Positions 51,517-59,056 of a DNA stretch of 64,000 bases are shown one piece after another. Under the pieces are notes generated by a model. That model saw only the letters and a list, made by a program, of their open reading frames with translations. It was not told the DNA's origin and ran no database searches. The stretch is taken from the NCBI RefSeq assembly GCF_001514205.1, contig NZ_KQ948777.1:114895-178894 (forward strand), written 5' to 3'. Within the stretch, counting starts at the first letter, position 1. Every line of letters begins with the position of its first letter. Made by a program: the position numbers and the translations under genes. The DNA is from Streptomyces griseoruber (lineage in GTDB: Bacteria; Actinomycetota; Actinomycetes; Streptomycetales; Streptomycetaceae).

Positions 51517-52583
51517 ACCCCCCGAAGACCGACGCCCGTCGCCATCACGACCCGGAGGTCCGCGGTTTCGCCAGCGACAACTACGCCGGGGCCCACCCGG
51601 AGGTGATGGCCGCCCTGGCCCTGGCCAACGGCGGCCATCAGGTCGCGTACGGCGAGGACGACTACACGGAGAACCTCCAGCGGATCGTCCGCAGCCACTT
51701 CGGCGCCACGGCCGAGGCGTTCCCGGTCTTCAACGGCACCGGCGCCAACGTCGTCGCGCTCCAGGCGGTCACCGACCGCTGGGGAGCGGTGATCTGCGCC
51801 GAGAGCGCCCATATCAACGTGGACGAGGGCGGTGCTCCGGAGCGGATGGGCGGCCTGAAGCTGCTCACCGTCCCCACCCCCGACGGCAAGCTCACCCCGG
51901 AGCTGATCGACCGGCAGGCCTGGGGCTGGGAGGACGAGCACCGCGCGATGCCGCAGGTCGTCTCGATCACCCAGAGCACGGAGCTCGGCACCCTCTACAC
52001 GCCGGACGAGATCCGCGCGATCTGCGACCACGCCCATGCGCACGGCATGAAGGTGCACCTGGACGGTTCCCGCATAGCCAACGCGGCCGCCTCCCTGGAC
52101 GTCCCGATGCGGACCTTCACCAACGCGGTCGGCGTCGACATCCTCTCCCTCGGCGGGACGAAGAACGGCGCTCTCTTCGGCGAGGCGGTCGTCGTCCTCA
52201 ACCAGGACGCCGTCCGCCGCATGAAGCACCTGCGCAAGCTGTCCATGCAGCTCGCCTCCAAGATGCGGTTTGTGTCCGTGCAGCTGGAAGCGCTGCTTGC
52301 GAAGGACCTGTGGCTGCGCAACGCCCGGCACGCCAACGAGATGGCCCAACGGCTGGCCGAGGGCGTACACGCGGTGCACGGCGTGGAGATCCTCCACCCG
52401 GTCCAGGCCAACGGGGTCTTCGCCAGGCTCCCGCACGAGGTGAGTGTGCGGCTGCAGAAACGGTTCCGGTTCTATTTCTGGGACGAGGCCGCGGGCGTCG
52501 TGCGCTGGATGTGCGCCTTCGACACCACCGAGGAGGACGTGGACGCGTTCGTCGCGGCGGTCAAGGAGGAGATGGCGCACTGA
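51513..52583 (+). CDS. Low-specificity L-threonine aldolase-like PLP enzyme
   Basis: 356 residues, fold type I PLP enzyme: FASDNYAGAHPEVMAALA, the active-site region VHLDGSRIANAA and the Schiff-base Lys217 in SLGGTKNGALFGE. It cleaves beta-hydroxy-amino acids such as L-threonine or L-allo-threonine to glycine and an aldehyde. GTG 51513 overlaps the SDR stop (GTGA), so it is coupled. SDR plus aldolase could interconvert 2-amino-3-ketobutyrate-type compounds, which is inference. Confidence 0.93.
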   Translation: MNPPKTDARRHHDPEVRGFASDNYAGAHPEVMAALALANGGHQVAYGEDDYTENLQRIVRSHFGATAEAFPVFNGTGANVVALQAVTDRWGAVICAESAHINVDEGGAPERMGGLKLLTVPTPDGKLTPELIDRQAWGWEDEHRAMPQVVSITQSTELGTLYTPDEIRAICDHAHAHGMKVHLDGSRIANAAASLDVPMRTFTNAVGVDILSLGGTKNGALFGEAVVVLNQDAVRRMKHLRKLSMQLASKMRFVSVQLEALLAKDLWLRNARHANEMAQRLAEGVHAVHGVEILHPVQANGVFARLPHEVSVRLQKRFRFYFWDEAAGVVRWMCAFDTTEEDVDAFVAAVKEEMAH

Positions 52584-52633
52584 CGCCGGCCCGGCAGGGA
52601 TCATGCATAGGTATGCGGTCACTCGAAAGATTA

Positions 52634-52663
52634 TTGACGATCGGGTGGCCGCGTTCCTATGCT
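52634..52663 (+). promoter_or_regulatory. Promoter for a leaderless transcript
   Basis: TTGACG (52634-52639), an 18-base spacer and TATGCT (52658-52663) place the transcription start near 52670-52672, at the ATG at 52672. No ribosome site precedes that ATG, so the transcript is probably leaderless. Confidence 0.75.
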
Positions 52664-52671
52664 CTCCGATC

Positions 52672-53268
52672 ATGGAGCTGATCCAGGAAACCCCCGACCT
52701 GTCCGCCTATCTGGCCGCCGACGAGGTCATCGACCACCATCACCCGCTCGTCCGGGAGACCGCCGCACGGCTCGCCAAGGACGCCATGGACTCGTATGCC
52801 TATGCGCGCCTGGCCTTCGAGTTCGTGCGCGACACCATTCCCCACTCGCACGACTCCGGCGATCCGCGCGTCACCTGGCGCGCCTCCGACGTGCTGGAGC
52901 GGGCCACGGGCATCTGCTACGCCAAGGCCCACGCGCTCACCGCGCTGCTGCGGGCCGAGGACATCCCCACGGCGCTGTGCTACCAGCGCCTCGCGCACGA
53001 CGCCGGCGCGGGGCACTGTGTGCACGGGCTGGTCGCCGTACGCTTCCACGGCGCCTGGCACCGTCAGGACCCGCGCGGCAACAAGCCGGGGGTGGACGCG
53101 CGGTTCTCCCTGGACGGCGAACGGCTCGCCTTCCTCCCGGAGCGGGAGGCGGGCGAGCTGGACTATCCGGTGCTGTACGCGGCACCGCACCCGGCGGTGC
53201 TGGACGCGCTCAGGGCCGCCCCGGACCGGCCGCACCTCTGGGAGACGCTTCCCGCCGGGCTGACCTGA
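52672..53268 (+). CDS. Transglutaminase-like cysteine protease-fold protein
   Basis: 198 residues, cytoplasmic. The transglutaminase core triad is visible: Cys82 in ATGICYAKAHALTALLRA, His in GHCVHGLVAV (115/118) and Asp133 in WHRQDPRG. Bacterial members act as peptidases, amidases or are uncharacterised. The start ATG 52672 (MELIQETPDLSAYL) matches the expected family N-terminus and sits at the predicted transcription start. It is 89 bases downstream of the aldolase but has its own promoter. Confidence 0.9.
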   Translation: MELIQETPDLSAYLAADEVIDHHHPLVRETAARLAKDAMDSYAYARLAFEFVRDTIPHSHDSGDPRVTWRASDVLERATGICYAKAHALTALLRAEDIPTALCYQRLAHDAGAGHCVHGLVAVRFHGAWHRQDPRGNKPGVDARFSLDGERLAFLPEREAGELDYPVLYAAPHPAVLDALRAAPDRPHLWETLPAGLT

Positions 53269-53286
53269 GGCGCCTTACGGCCGGCG

Positions 53287-54015
53287 TCAGTGCGCCTCGG
53301 CCGCCCGGACCTGCTCCGGCGTCGGCGCCGTACCGCCGAGATGTGCCGGCATCCACCAGGTGTCGTTCGCGTCCTTCGGGCGGACCGGGTAGGCGCGCTG
53401 GGCGGCCTCCAGCAGCTCCTGGACGCGCTCGCGCAGCTGACGGGTGATCGCGCCCGCGTACTTGTCCTTGGACGCCTCGATCGCCTCGCCGACGCGGATG
53501 GTGATCGGGGTGTGGCTCCGCTTGAAGTTGCGCGGGTGGCCCTTCGTCCACAGCCGCTGCGTCCCCCACACGGCCATCGGGATCAGCGGGACGCCCGCCT
53601 CCTGCGCGAGCCGCGCCGCACCCGACTTGAAGCTCTTCAGCGTGAACGACTGGGAGATGGTCGCCTCGGGGAACACCCCGACGATCTCGCCCGAGCGCAG
53701 CGAGGCCAGCGCGTGCTGGTAGGCCGCCTCGCCCTGGTTGCGGTCCACCGGGATGTGCTTCATCCCGCGCATCAGCGGACCGGAGATCTTGTGGCGGAAG
53801 ACGGACTCCTTCGCCATGAAGCGAACGAGACGTTTCTGCGGGAGCGCGGCCAGGCCGTCGAAGATGAAGTCGAGGTAGCTGATGTGATTGCTCACCAGCA
53901 CGGCACCGCCCGAGCGCGGGATGTTCTCCGACCCCTTGCAGTCGATCTTGAGATCCCAGGCCTTGAACAGCGTCAGGGCGAGGCCGACGGCGGGACGGTA
54001 GACAAGCTCTGCCAT
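53287..54015 (-). CDS. 1-acyl-sn-glycerol-3-phosphate acyltransferase-like protein
   Basis: 242 residues of the PlsC family: the NHX4D motif NHISYLD (His44, Asp49), the FPEATIS element (usual FPEGTRS) and VPLIPMAVWG. It transfers an acyl chain to a lysophospholipid or related acceptor at the membrane. The EAT in place of EGT is a mild deviation common in Streptomyces paralogues. It is a single gene, convergent with the transglutaminase-like gene. Confidence 0.92.
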   Translation of the reverse strand: MAELVYRPAVGLALTLFKAWDLKIDCKGSENIPRSGGAVLVSNHISYLDFIFDGLAALPQKRLVRFMAKESVFRHKISGPLMRGMKHIPVDRNQGEAAYQHALASLRSGEIVGVFPEATISQSFTLKSFKSGAARLAQEAGVPLIPMAVWGTQRLWTKGHPRNFKRSHTPITIRVGEAIEASKDKYAGAITRQLRERVQELLEAAQRAYPVRPKDANDTWWMPAHLGGTAPTPEQVRAAEAH

Positions 54016-54200
54016 GGGCGGCGCAGACCCTTCCTTCTGCCCGGGAAGGGGTTCCCCTCGGGCAAAGTTACGCTGCCGTAGGTTTACGGCATCTCGCAGA
54101 TCGTGCCCGAAGAACGGCCGGGGGGCCAGTCCCCGTGCCCCATGGCGACGAGATCCTCGTCACTCCGCCCCGTGATCCACCTCGGTCTTTTAAGCCGCCT

Positions 54201-54617
54201 TTACTGCGCGCGCACCGCCACCCGCCGCACGAGCAGGTACAACTCGCAGCCCAGGCAGTACCCGAAAGCGGCATTGAGGAAGGCGGCCGCGAGCGCCGCA
54301 CCGGTCGCCGCGAGCCCCAGCCAGCCGGGACCCAGCGCCAGGCCCACCAGTCCCACGGCGGCGAAGACCAGCCCCACCGCCTGCGCGAACCGCGGCGGCT
54401 CCGGCGACTCGAACTCCGTCGGCGGCCCGAGCCGCGGCCGTACGATCCTGCGGAACGCCCAGCCGTACGGAGAACGCCCCACCCCGCCCGCGGCGCCCAG
54501 GGCGAACGCCAGCGTCTGCCAGGCCAGCAGCCACACACTGCCGGTCACCAGCACGACCGCCAGTACTACGGTCGTGACGGCGGCCCCGAGGCGCGGGCCT
54601 CTCACATCGATGTCCAT
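54201..54617 (-). CDS. DUF4395 membrane protein
   Basis: 138 residues with about four membrane helices. DUF4395 features: RLGAAVTTVVLAVVLVTGS, SPYGWAFRRIVRPRLGPP and the C-terminal NAAFGYCLGCELYLLVRR with a CxxC pair. DUF4395 genes often sit beside thioredoxin genes, as here, and are thought to act in thiol-redox exchange at the membrane. ATG 54617 and the divergent thioredoxin start share a 75-base promoter region. Confidence 0.9.
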   Translation of the reverse strand: MDIDVRGPRLGAAVTTVVLAVVLVTGSVWLLAWQTLAFALGAAGGVGRSPYGWAFRRIVRPRLGPPTEFESPEPPRFAQAVGLVFAAVGLVGLALGPGWLGLAATGAALAAAFLNAAFGYCLGCELYLLVRRVAVRAQ

Positions 54618-54692
54618 GGATCGAGCATTCCTCAGAAGAATCGGTTCGTGGTGCGGGGAATCTTTTCAGTCTCATGAACGCTGGAGCAGCTC

Positions 54693-55106
54693 GTGACCGG
54701 AGTGGTGGTGTGCGTGGTGGTGCTCGCGGCGGCGAGCGCCTACGGAGTGCTGCAGCGGCGGCGGAGCGGGAGGGTGCGGGTGCGCGGGCGCGACGACGGA
54801 AAACGGCTCGGTGCCGACCGGCTCGGCGGCGCGCTGGGGGAGCGGGCCACGCTCGTGCAGTTCTCGAGCGCCTTCTGCGCCCCCTGCCGGGCCACCCGCC
54901 GGGTCCTCGGCGAAGTGGCGGACATGGTGCCCGGCGTCACCCACGTCGAGATCGACGCCGAGGCGCATCTGGACCTCGTCCGTGAACTCGACATCCTCAA
55001 GACCCCGACCGTCCTGGTCCTCGACGCCGACGGCCGGATCGTCCGGCGCGCCACCGGACAGCCCCGCAGGGCCGACGTCATCGCCGCTCTGGGGGAGGCC
55101 GTGTGA
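54693..55106 (+). CDS. Membrane-anchored thioredoxin-family protein
   Basis: 137 residues: an N-terminal membrane helix (about 2-20), a basic linker, then a thioredoxin domain with active site Cys62-Ala-Pro-Cys65 (CAPC) and cis-Pro in LDILKTPTVLVLD. It would reduce or oxidise disulfides at the membrane. GTG 54693 follows GGAGC. It is divergent from DUF4395, a recurrent redox pair. Confidence 0.9.
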   Translation: MTGVVVCVVVLAAASAYGVLQRRRSGRVRVRGRDDGKRLGADRLGGALGERATLVQFSSAFCAPCRATRRVLGEVADMVPGVTHVEIDAEAHLDLVRELDILKTPTVLVLDADGRIVRRATGQPRRADVIAALGEAV

Positions 55107-55189
55107 CCTGCCGTCGGCTGAGGGTGAGCCACCTTTCAGATTCCGGAACGTACTTGACTGGGCAGACCACCTATCGTCAGCCTGACCCC

Positions 55190-55270
55190 ATGCCAGAGGA
55201 ACTCCTTCTCCACGGACGGGTCCACGTCGACCTGCTCCGTACCGCGAGCGCGCGCTGTCCGGGCCGTTGA
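55190..55270 (+). CDS. Putative leader peptide (cysteine/sulfur attenuator type)
   Basis: A 26-codon ORF, MPEELLLHGRVHVDLLRTAS followed by ARCPGR and TGA. The HVDLLRTASxxC pattern with one Cys near the end matches the short leader peptides seen upstream of sulfur-assimilation and flavin-dependent genes in Streptomyces. Such uORFs are thought to sense cysteinyl-tRNA through ribosome stalling. It lies 47 bases before the flavin reductase ATG. Confidence 0.75.
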   Translation: MPEELLLHGRVHVDLLRTASARCPGR

Positions 55271-55317
55271 CAGCCTCCGGACCCTCCCGCCGCTCCCTCC
55301 AGAAGGACGACAACTCC

Positions 55318-55827
55318 ATGACGGCCTCGCCCGACCTCGGCACCTCCCGGCTCGCCTCCCCCGACCTCCTGCGTTCCGTCTTCCGCCGGCACGCCGCGGG
55401 AGTCGCCGTGATCACCGCTCCGGGTGCCTCCGGCCCGGTCGGTTTCACCGCCACCTCCCTCACCTCCGTCTCCGCCGAACCCCCGATGCTCTCCTTCGGT
55501 GTCGGCACGGGCGCCTCCAGCTGGCCCGCGATATCCCGGGCGGAGCACGTGGGCGTGCATCTGCTCGGCGAGCACCAGCAGGAGCTGGCCGCCACCTTCG
55601 CCCGCAGCGGCGCCGACCGCTTCGGCGCGCCCACCGCCTGGCGCGAGGGCCCCGAGGGCGTCCCCGTTCTCGACGACGTCCTCGCCTGGCTGGTGTGCCG
55701 GGTCGTCGCACGCGTCCCCGCCGGGGACCACCGGATCGTGCTGGCCGAGGTCGTCCTCGGCGACCCGGCGGGCGCGGGCCGGCCGCTGCTCTACCACCAG
55801 GGCCGGTTCACCGCCCTGCGGGATTGA
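55318..55827 (+). CDS. Flavin reductase-like (FMN-binding split barrel) protein
   Basis: 169 residues of the flavin reductase (HpaC/PheA2-type) family: FRRHAAGVAVITAPG, GFTATSLTSVSAEPPMLSFGVG, SWPAISRAEHVGVHLLGEHQ. It reduces FMN or FAD with NAD(P)H to supply a partner monooxygenase. No partner monooxygenase gene is adjacent. ATG 55318 has AAGGA 10 bases upstream; an upstream GTG/ATG alternative at 55267 overlaps the leader peptide. The leader uORF suggests control by cysteine or sulfur status. Confidence 0.9.
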   Translation: MTASPDLGTSRLASPDLLRSVFRRHAAGVAVITAPGASGPVGFTATSLTSVSAEPPMLSFGVGTGASSWPAISRAEHVGVHLLGEHQQELAATFARSGADRFGAPTAWREGPEGVPVLDDVLAWLVCRVVARVPAGDHRIVLAEVVLGDPAGAGRPLLYHQGRFTALRD

Positions 55828-55894
55828 TCACTGTCCGGCTCTCCTGCGAAGCCGTCGAGTTCCGGTTACGCTGCGTTGCAGAGGTCACAGTTCA

Positions 55895-55902
55895 AAGCGC
55901 TT
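55895..55902. promoter_or_regulatory. AAGCGCTT palindrome upstream of etfB
   Basis: The same 8-base palindrome as in the pectate lyase promoter lies in the 218-base gap before etfB, within TTCAAAGCGCTTGCTT. It could be a regulator site or chance. Confidence 0.3.
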
Positions 55903-56045
55903 GCTTAGCGGGCAGGAACTGGGTGTACTGACGAGTAATATTTCGTTCGGAGCGCGGGCCGCCCCGATCGGGATCGGCCGCTTGTGGCGCCTATGCTGCC
56001 TGACGGAAGGCAGCCGAGAACTGACGATGCAGTAGGAGAGCCGGC

Positions 56046-56834
56046 GTGAGCTTGAGGATCGTTGTCACTGTGAAGTACGTGCCCGACGCCACTGGCGACC
56101 GGCACTTCGCCGATGACCTGACCGTCGACCGGGACGACGTGGACGGTCTGCTCTCCGAGCTCGACGAGTACGCCGTCGAGCAGGCGCTGCAGATCTCCGA
56201 GAACTCCGACGACGACGTGGAGATCACCGTTCTCACGGTGGGCCCGGAGGACGCCAAGGACGCGCTGCGCAAGGCGCTGTCGATGGGCGCGGACAAGGCG
56301 ATCCACGTCGAGGACGACGACCTGCACGGCACCGACGCCATCGGCACCTCGCTGGTGCTGGCCAAGGCGATCGAGAAGGCCGGCTACGACCTGGTGATCT
56401 CCGGCATGGCCTCCACCGACGGCACCGCCGGTATCGTCCCCGCCCTGCTCGCCGAGCGCCTGGGCGTCCCGCAGGTCACCCTGCTCTCCGAGGTCTCCGT
56501 CGAGGACGGCACGGTCAAGGGCCGCCGCGACGGCGACGCCGCCTCCGAGCAGCTCGAGGCCTCCCTCCCGGCGGTCGTGTCGGTCACCGACCAGTCGGGC
56601 GAGGCCCGTTACCCGTCCTTCAAGGGCATCATGGCGGCCAAGAAGAAGCCGGTCCAGGCCTGGGACCTGTCCGACCTCGACATCGAGGCGGAGGAGGTCG
56701 GCCTGGAGGGCGCCTGGACCAAGGTCGAGGACGCCTCCGCGCGCCCGGCCCGCAGCGCCGGCACGATCGTCAAGGACGAGGGCGAGGGCGGCAAGCAGCT
56801 CGCCGAGTACCTCGCGAGCCAGAAGTTCATCTAA
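56046..56834 (+). CDS. etfB: Electron transfer flavoprotein beta subunit
   Basis: 262 residues. ETF-beta features: RIVVTVKYVPDATGDRHF, DEYAVEQALQI, GADKAIHVEDD, DLVISGMASTDGTAGIVPALLAERLG (shortened) and the C-terminal arm. Together with EtfA it takes electrons from acyl-CoA and other flavin dehydrogenases to the respiratory chain. GTG 56046 follows TAGGAGAG. It is cotranscribed with etfA, 51 bases downstream. Confidence 0.96.
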   Translation: MSLRIVVTVKYVPDATGDRHFADDLTVDRDDVDGLLSELDEYAVEQALQISENSDDDVEITVLTVGPEDAKDALRKALSMGADKAIHVEDDDLHGTDAIGTSLVLAKAIEKAGYDLVISGMASTDGTAGIVPALLAERLGVPQVTLLSEVSVEDGTVKGRRDGDAASEQLEASLPAVVSVTDQSGEARYPSFKGIMAAKKKPVQAWDLSDLDIEAEEVGLEGAWTKVEDASARPARSAGTIVKDEGEGGKQLAEYLASQKFI

Positions 56835-56885
56835 GGCTCGACACGCCGACCGCCCCTCAACTTCGTTTCGCAGGAGAGCAATCCC

Positions 56886-57848
56886 ATGGCTGAAGTCCTC
56901 GTCTACGTCGACCACGTGGACGGTGCCGTCCGCAAGCCGACCCTCGAGCTGCTGACCCTGGCCCGCCGGATCGGCGAGCCCGTCGCCGTCGCGCTCGGCG
57001 CCGGTGCCGAGAACACCGCCGCCGCGCTCGCCGAGCACGGCGCGGTCAAGGTCCTCACGCACGACGCGTCCGAGTACGCCGACTACCTCGTCGTACCGAA
57101 GGTGGACGCGCTGCAGGCCGCCGTCGCCGCCGTCTCCCCGGCCGCCGTCCTGGTCCCGTCCTCCGCGGAGGGCAAGGAGATCGCCGCCCGTCTGGCGCTG
57201 CGCATCGGTTCCGGCATCATCACCGACGCCGTCGACCTCGAAGCCGGCGACGAGGGCCCGGTGGCCACCCAGTCGGTGTTCGCCGCGTCCTTCACCACCA
57301 AGTCCCGCATCGCCAAGGGCACCCCGGTCATCACCGTCAAGCCCAACAGCGCCGCCGTCGAGGCCGCCCCGGCCGCCGGCGCGGTCGAGGCCCTCGCGGT
57401 GTCCTTCTCCGCGCAGGCCACCGGCACCAAGGTCACCGGCCGCACCGCCCGTGAGTCGACCGGGCGTCCGGAGCTGACCGAGGCCGCGATCGTCGTCTCC
57501 GGCGGCCGCGGCGTCAACGGCGCCGAGAACTTCGCGATCATCGAGGCCCTCGCCGACTCCCTCGGCGCGGCCGTCGGCGCCTCCCGCGCCGCGGTGGACG
57601 CCGGCTGGTACCCGCACACCAACCAGGTCGGCCAGACCGGCAAGTCCGTCTCGCCGCAGCTGTACATCGCCAACGGCATCTCCGGCGCCATCCAGCACCG
57701 CGCCGGCATGCAGACCTCGAAGACCATCGTGGCCGTCAACAAGGACGCCGAGGCCCCGATCTTCGACCTGGTCGACTACGGCATCGTCGGCGACCTCTTC
57801 GACGTCGTCCCGCAGCTCACCGAGGAGATCAAGGCCCGCAAGGGCTGA
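56886..57848 (+). CDS. etfA: Electron transfer flavoprotein alpha subunit
   Basis: 320 residues. The C-terminal FAD domain is clear: VSGGRGVNGAENFAIIEALA, GASRAAVDAGWYPHTNQVGQTGKSV in its key part, ISGAIQHRAGMQTSKTIVAVN and DYGIVGDLFDVVPQL. It forms the EtfAB heterodimer that carries FAD. ATG 56886 follows CAGGAGAG. The transcript ends at a strong 19-bp hairpin. Confidence 0.96.
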   Translation: MAEVLVYVDHVDGAVRKPTLELLTLARRIGEPVAVALGAGAENTAAALAEHGAVKVLTHDASEYADYLVVPKVDALQAAVAAVSPAAVLVPSSAEGKEIAARLALRIGSGIITDAVDLEAGDEGPVATQSVFAASFTTKSRIAKGTPVITVKPNSAAVEAAPAAGAVEALAVSFSAQATGTKVTGRTARESTGRPELTEAAIVVSGGRGVNGAENFAIIEALADSLGAAVGASRAAVDAGWYPHTNQVGQTGKSVSPQLYIANGISGAIQHRAGMQTSKTIVAVNKDAEAPIFDLVDYGIVGDLFDVVPQLTEEIKARKG

Positions 57849-57867
57849 TCACCCGATCGGCGCAGTC

Positions 57868-57910
57868 GCCCGAGGCCCCCGTGACCCCAGCGGTCACGGG
57901 GGCCTCGGGC
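57868..57910. terminator. 19-bp perfect hairpin between etfA and the EEP gene
   Basis: Arms 57868-57886 and 57892-57910 pair perfectly around a 5-base loop (CCAGC). It lies between convergent genes and probably terminates both transcripts, despite the lack of a T-run, as is common in Streptomyces. Confidence 0.92.
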
Positions 57911-57912
57911 GT

Positions 57913-58830
57913 TCACTGCAGGCTCACCGACGCCAGCACCGGCAGATGGTCGCTCGGATAGCGGCCGTTCACGGTGAACGGGTCGGCCCACGCCCGGTGG
58001 ACCCTGACATCGGGGGTCGACAGTATCCAGTCGATGCGGTCCCCGTCCGGCTGGAGCGCCTTCCAGCCGTTGAACGTCCCGAACACCGGACCGTTCTCCC
58101 GCGCGGTGTCCCAGGTGTCGACGAGACCGGAGTCCAGCAGGGTGCCGTAGGCCTGGTCCGTGTGGGCGACGGCGTTGAAGTCGCCGGTCAGCAGGACCGG
58201 ACGGGAGGGGCCGAGCCCCCTGATCCGCTCGGCGATCAGCCCGGCCGCCCGCACCCGCGCGTACGCGCTCCGGTGGTCGAGATGCGTGTTGAGGACGTGG
58301 AACTCCCGTCCCGGCTCCTGCCGGTCGCGGAAGAGCACCCGGGTCACCAGCCGGGGGAAGGCCGCCCCCCAGGTGTTGGAGCCCGGTACGTTCGGCGTGT
58401 CGGAGAGCCGGAAGACATCGTGTTCGAGCGGCTCGAGCCGACGGAGGTCGTAGTAGATCGCCACCGACTCCTCGTCACCGCTGCCGGGGGTGCCGATCCA
58501 GTCGTAGTGCGGGCCCATGTCGGCCCGGACGGCCTGGAGCTGCTTGAACTGCCCCTCCTGGGTGCCCATCACATGCGGCGCGGTCTCCCGTAACAGCGCC
58601 CGCATCACCGGGCGGCGGTGGACCCAGCTGTTGCCGTCCTGGTCGACCGGGACCCGGAGGTTGAACGTCATGATCCTCAGCGGCGGCACGGGGCGCGGCT
58701 TCCGGGCCGGTGCCGGCACCGACCGGCGCGGCTCGGCCGCCCCGACCGTGGCGAGCAGGGGAACCGCGACGGCTGACGCGACCATCGCTCTCAGCCCCGT
58801 CCGCCGCGTCGGCCCCGTGGTGCCTGTCAT
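57913..58830 (-). CDS. Exported endonuclease/exonuclease/phosphatase-family protein
   Basis: 305 residues with a signal-like N-terminus (TRRTGLRAMVASAVAVPLLA). EEP-fold residues are clear: IMTFNLR, GTQEGQ, HVLNTHLDHRS, TGDFNA, DRIDWIL and SDHLPV. These Mg-dependent enzymes cleave phosphodiesters in nucleic acids, sphingolipids or inositol phosphates; the order suits a secreted phosphodiesterase of unknown substrate. ATG 58830 follows GAGAGGGGA. Confidence 0.92.
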   Translation of the reverse strand: MTGTTGPTRRTGLRAMVASAVAVPLLATVGAAEPRRSVPAPARKPRPVPPLRIMTFNLRVPVDQDGNSWVHRRPVMRALLRETAPHVMGTQEGQFKQLQAVRADMGPHYDWIGTPGSGDEESVAIYYDLRRLEPLEHDVFRLSDTPNVPGSNTWGAAFPRLVTRVLFRDRQEPGREFHVLNTHLDHRSAYARVRAAGLIAERIRGLGPSRPVLLTGDFNAVAHTDQAYGTLLDSGLVDTWDTARENGPVFGTFNGWKALQPDGDRIDWILSTPDVRVHRAWADPFTVNGRYPSDHLPVLASVSLQ

Positions 58831-59026
58831 GTGTCCCCTCTCGCCTCGTGAGCCAGGATGAAGGTGTGAGGGTCCGTGCGGAAGAGGGGGAAGGTGCGGA
58901 AGTGATCACACGGGACCATGGCTCGGTGAGCACACAGGACAGCGGTGTGCGTGAGGTGACCAGGGCGTGGACGGGGTGTTGACCCCCCGGAACAACCACG
59001 GATAACTTCGTTCTACGGATTGTTGA

Positions 59027-59041
59027 TTCCGGCATACGGAA
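59027..59041. promoter_or_regulatory. Operator-like repeat TTCCG-GCATA-CGGAA
   Basis: Perfect 5-base arms around a 5-base centre, 15 bases before the DUF6986 ATG, next to the ribosome site. The form resembles operators of IclR-family regulators of allantoin/glyoxylate genes in Streptomyces. Confidence 0.5.
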
Positions 59042-59056
59042 AATGGAGGCTGCGGG

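Noticed and set aside
55828..56045. Riboswitch upstream of etfB
   Set aside because: No cobalamin, FMN or SAM riboswitch core is recognisable, only a short AAGCGCTT palindrome and local self-complementarity.
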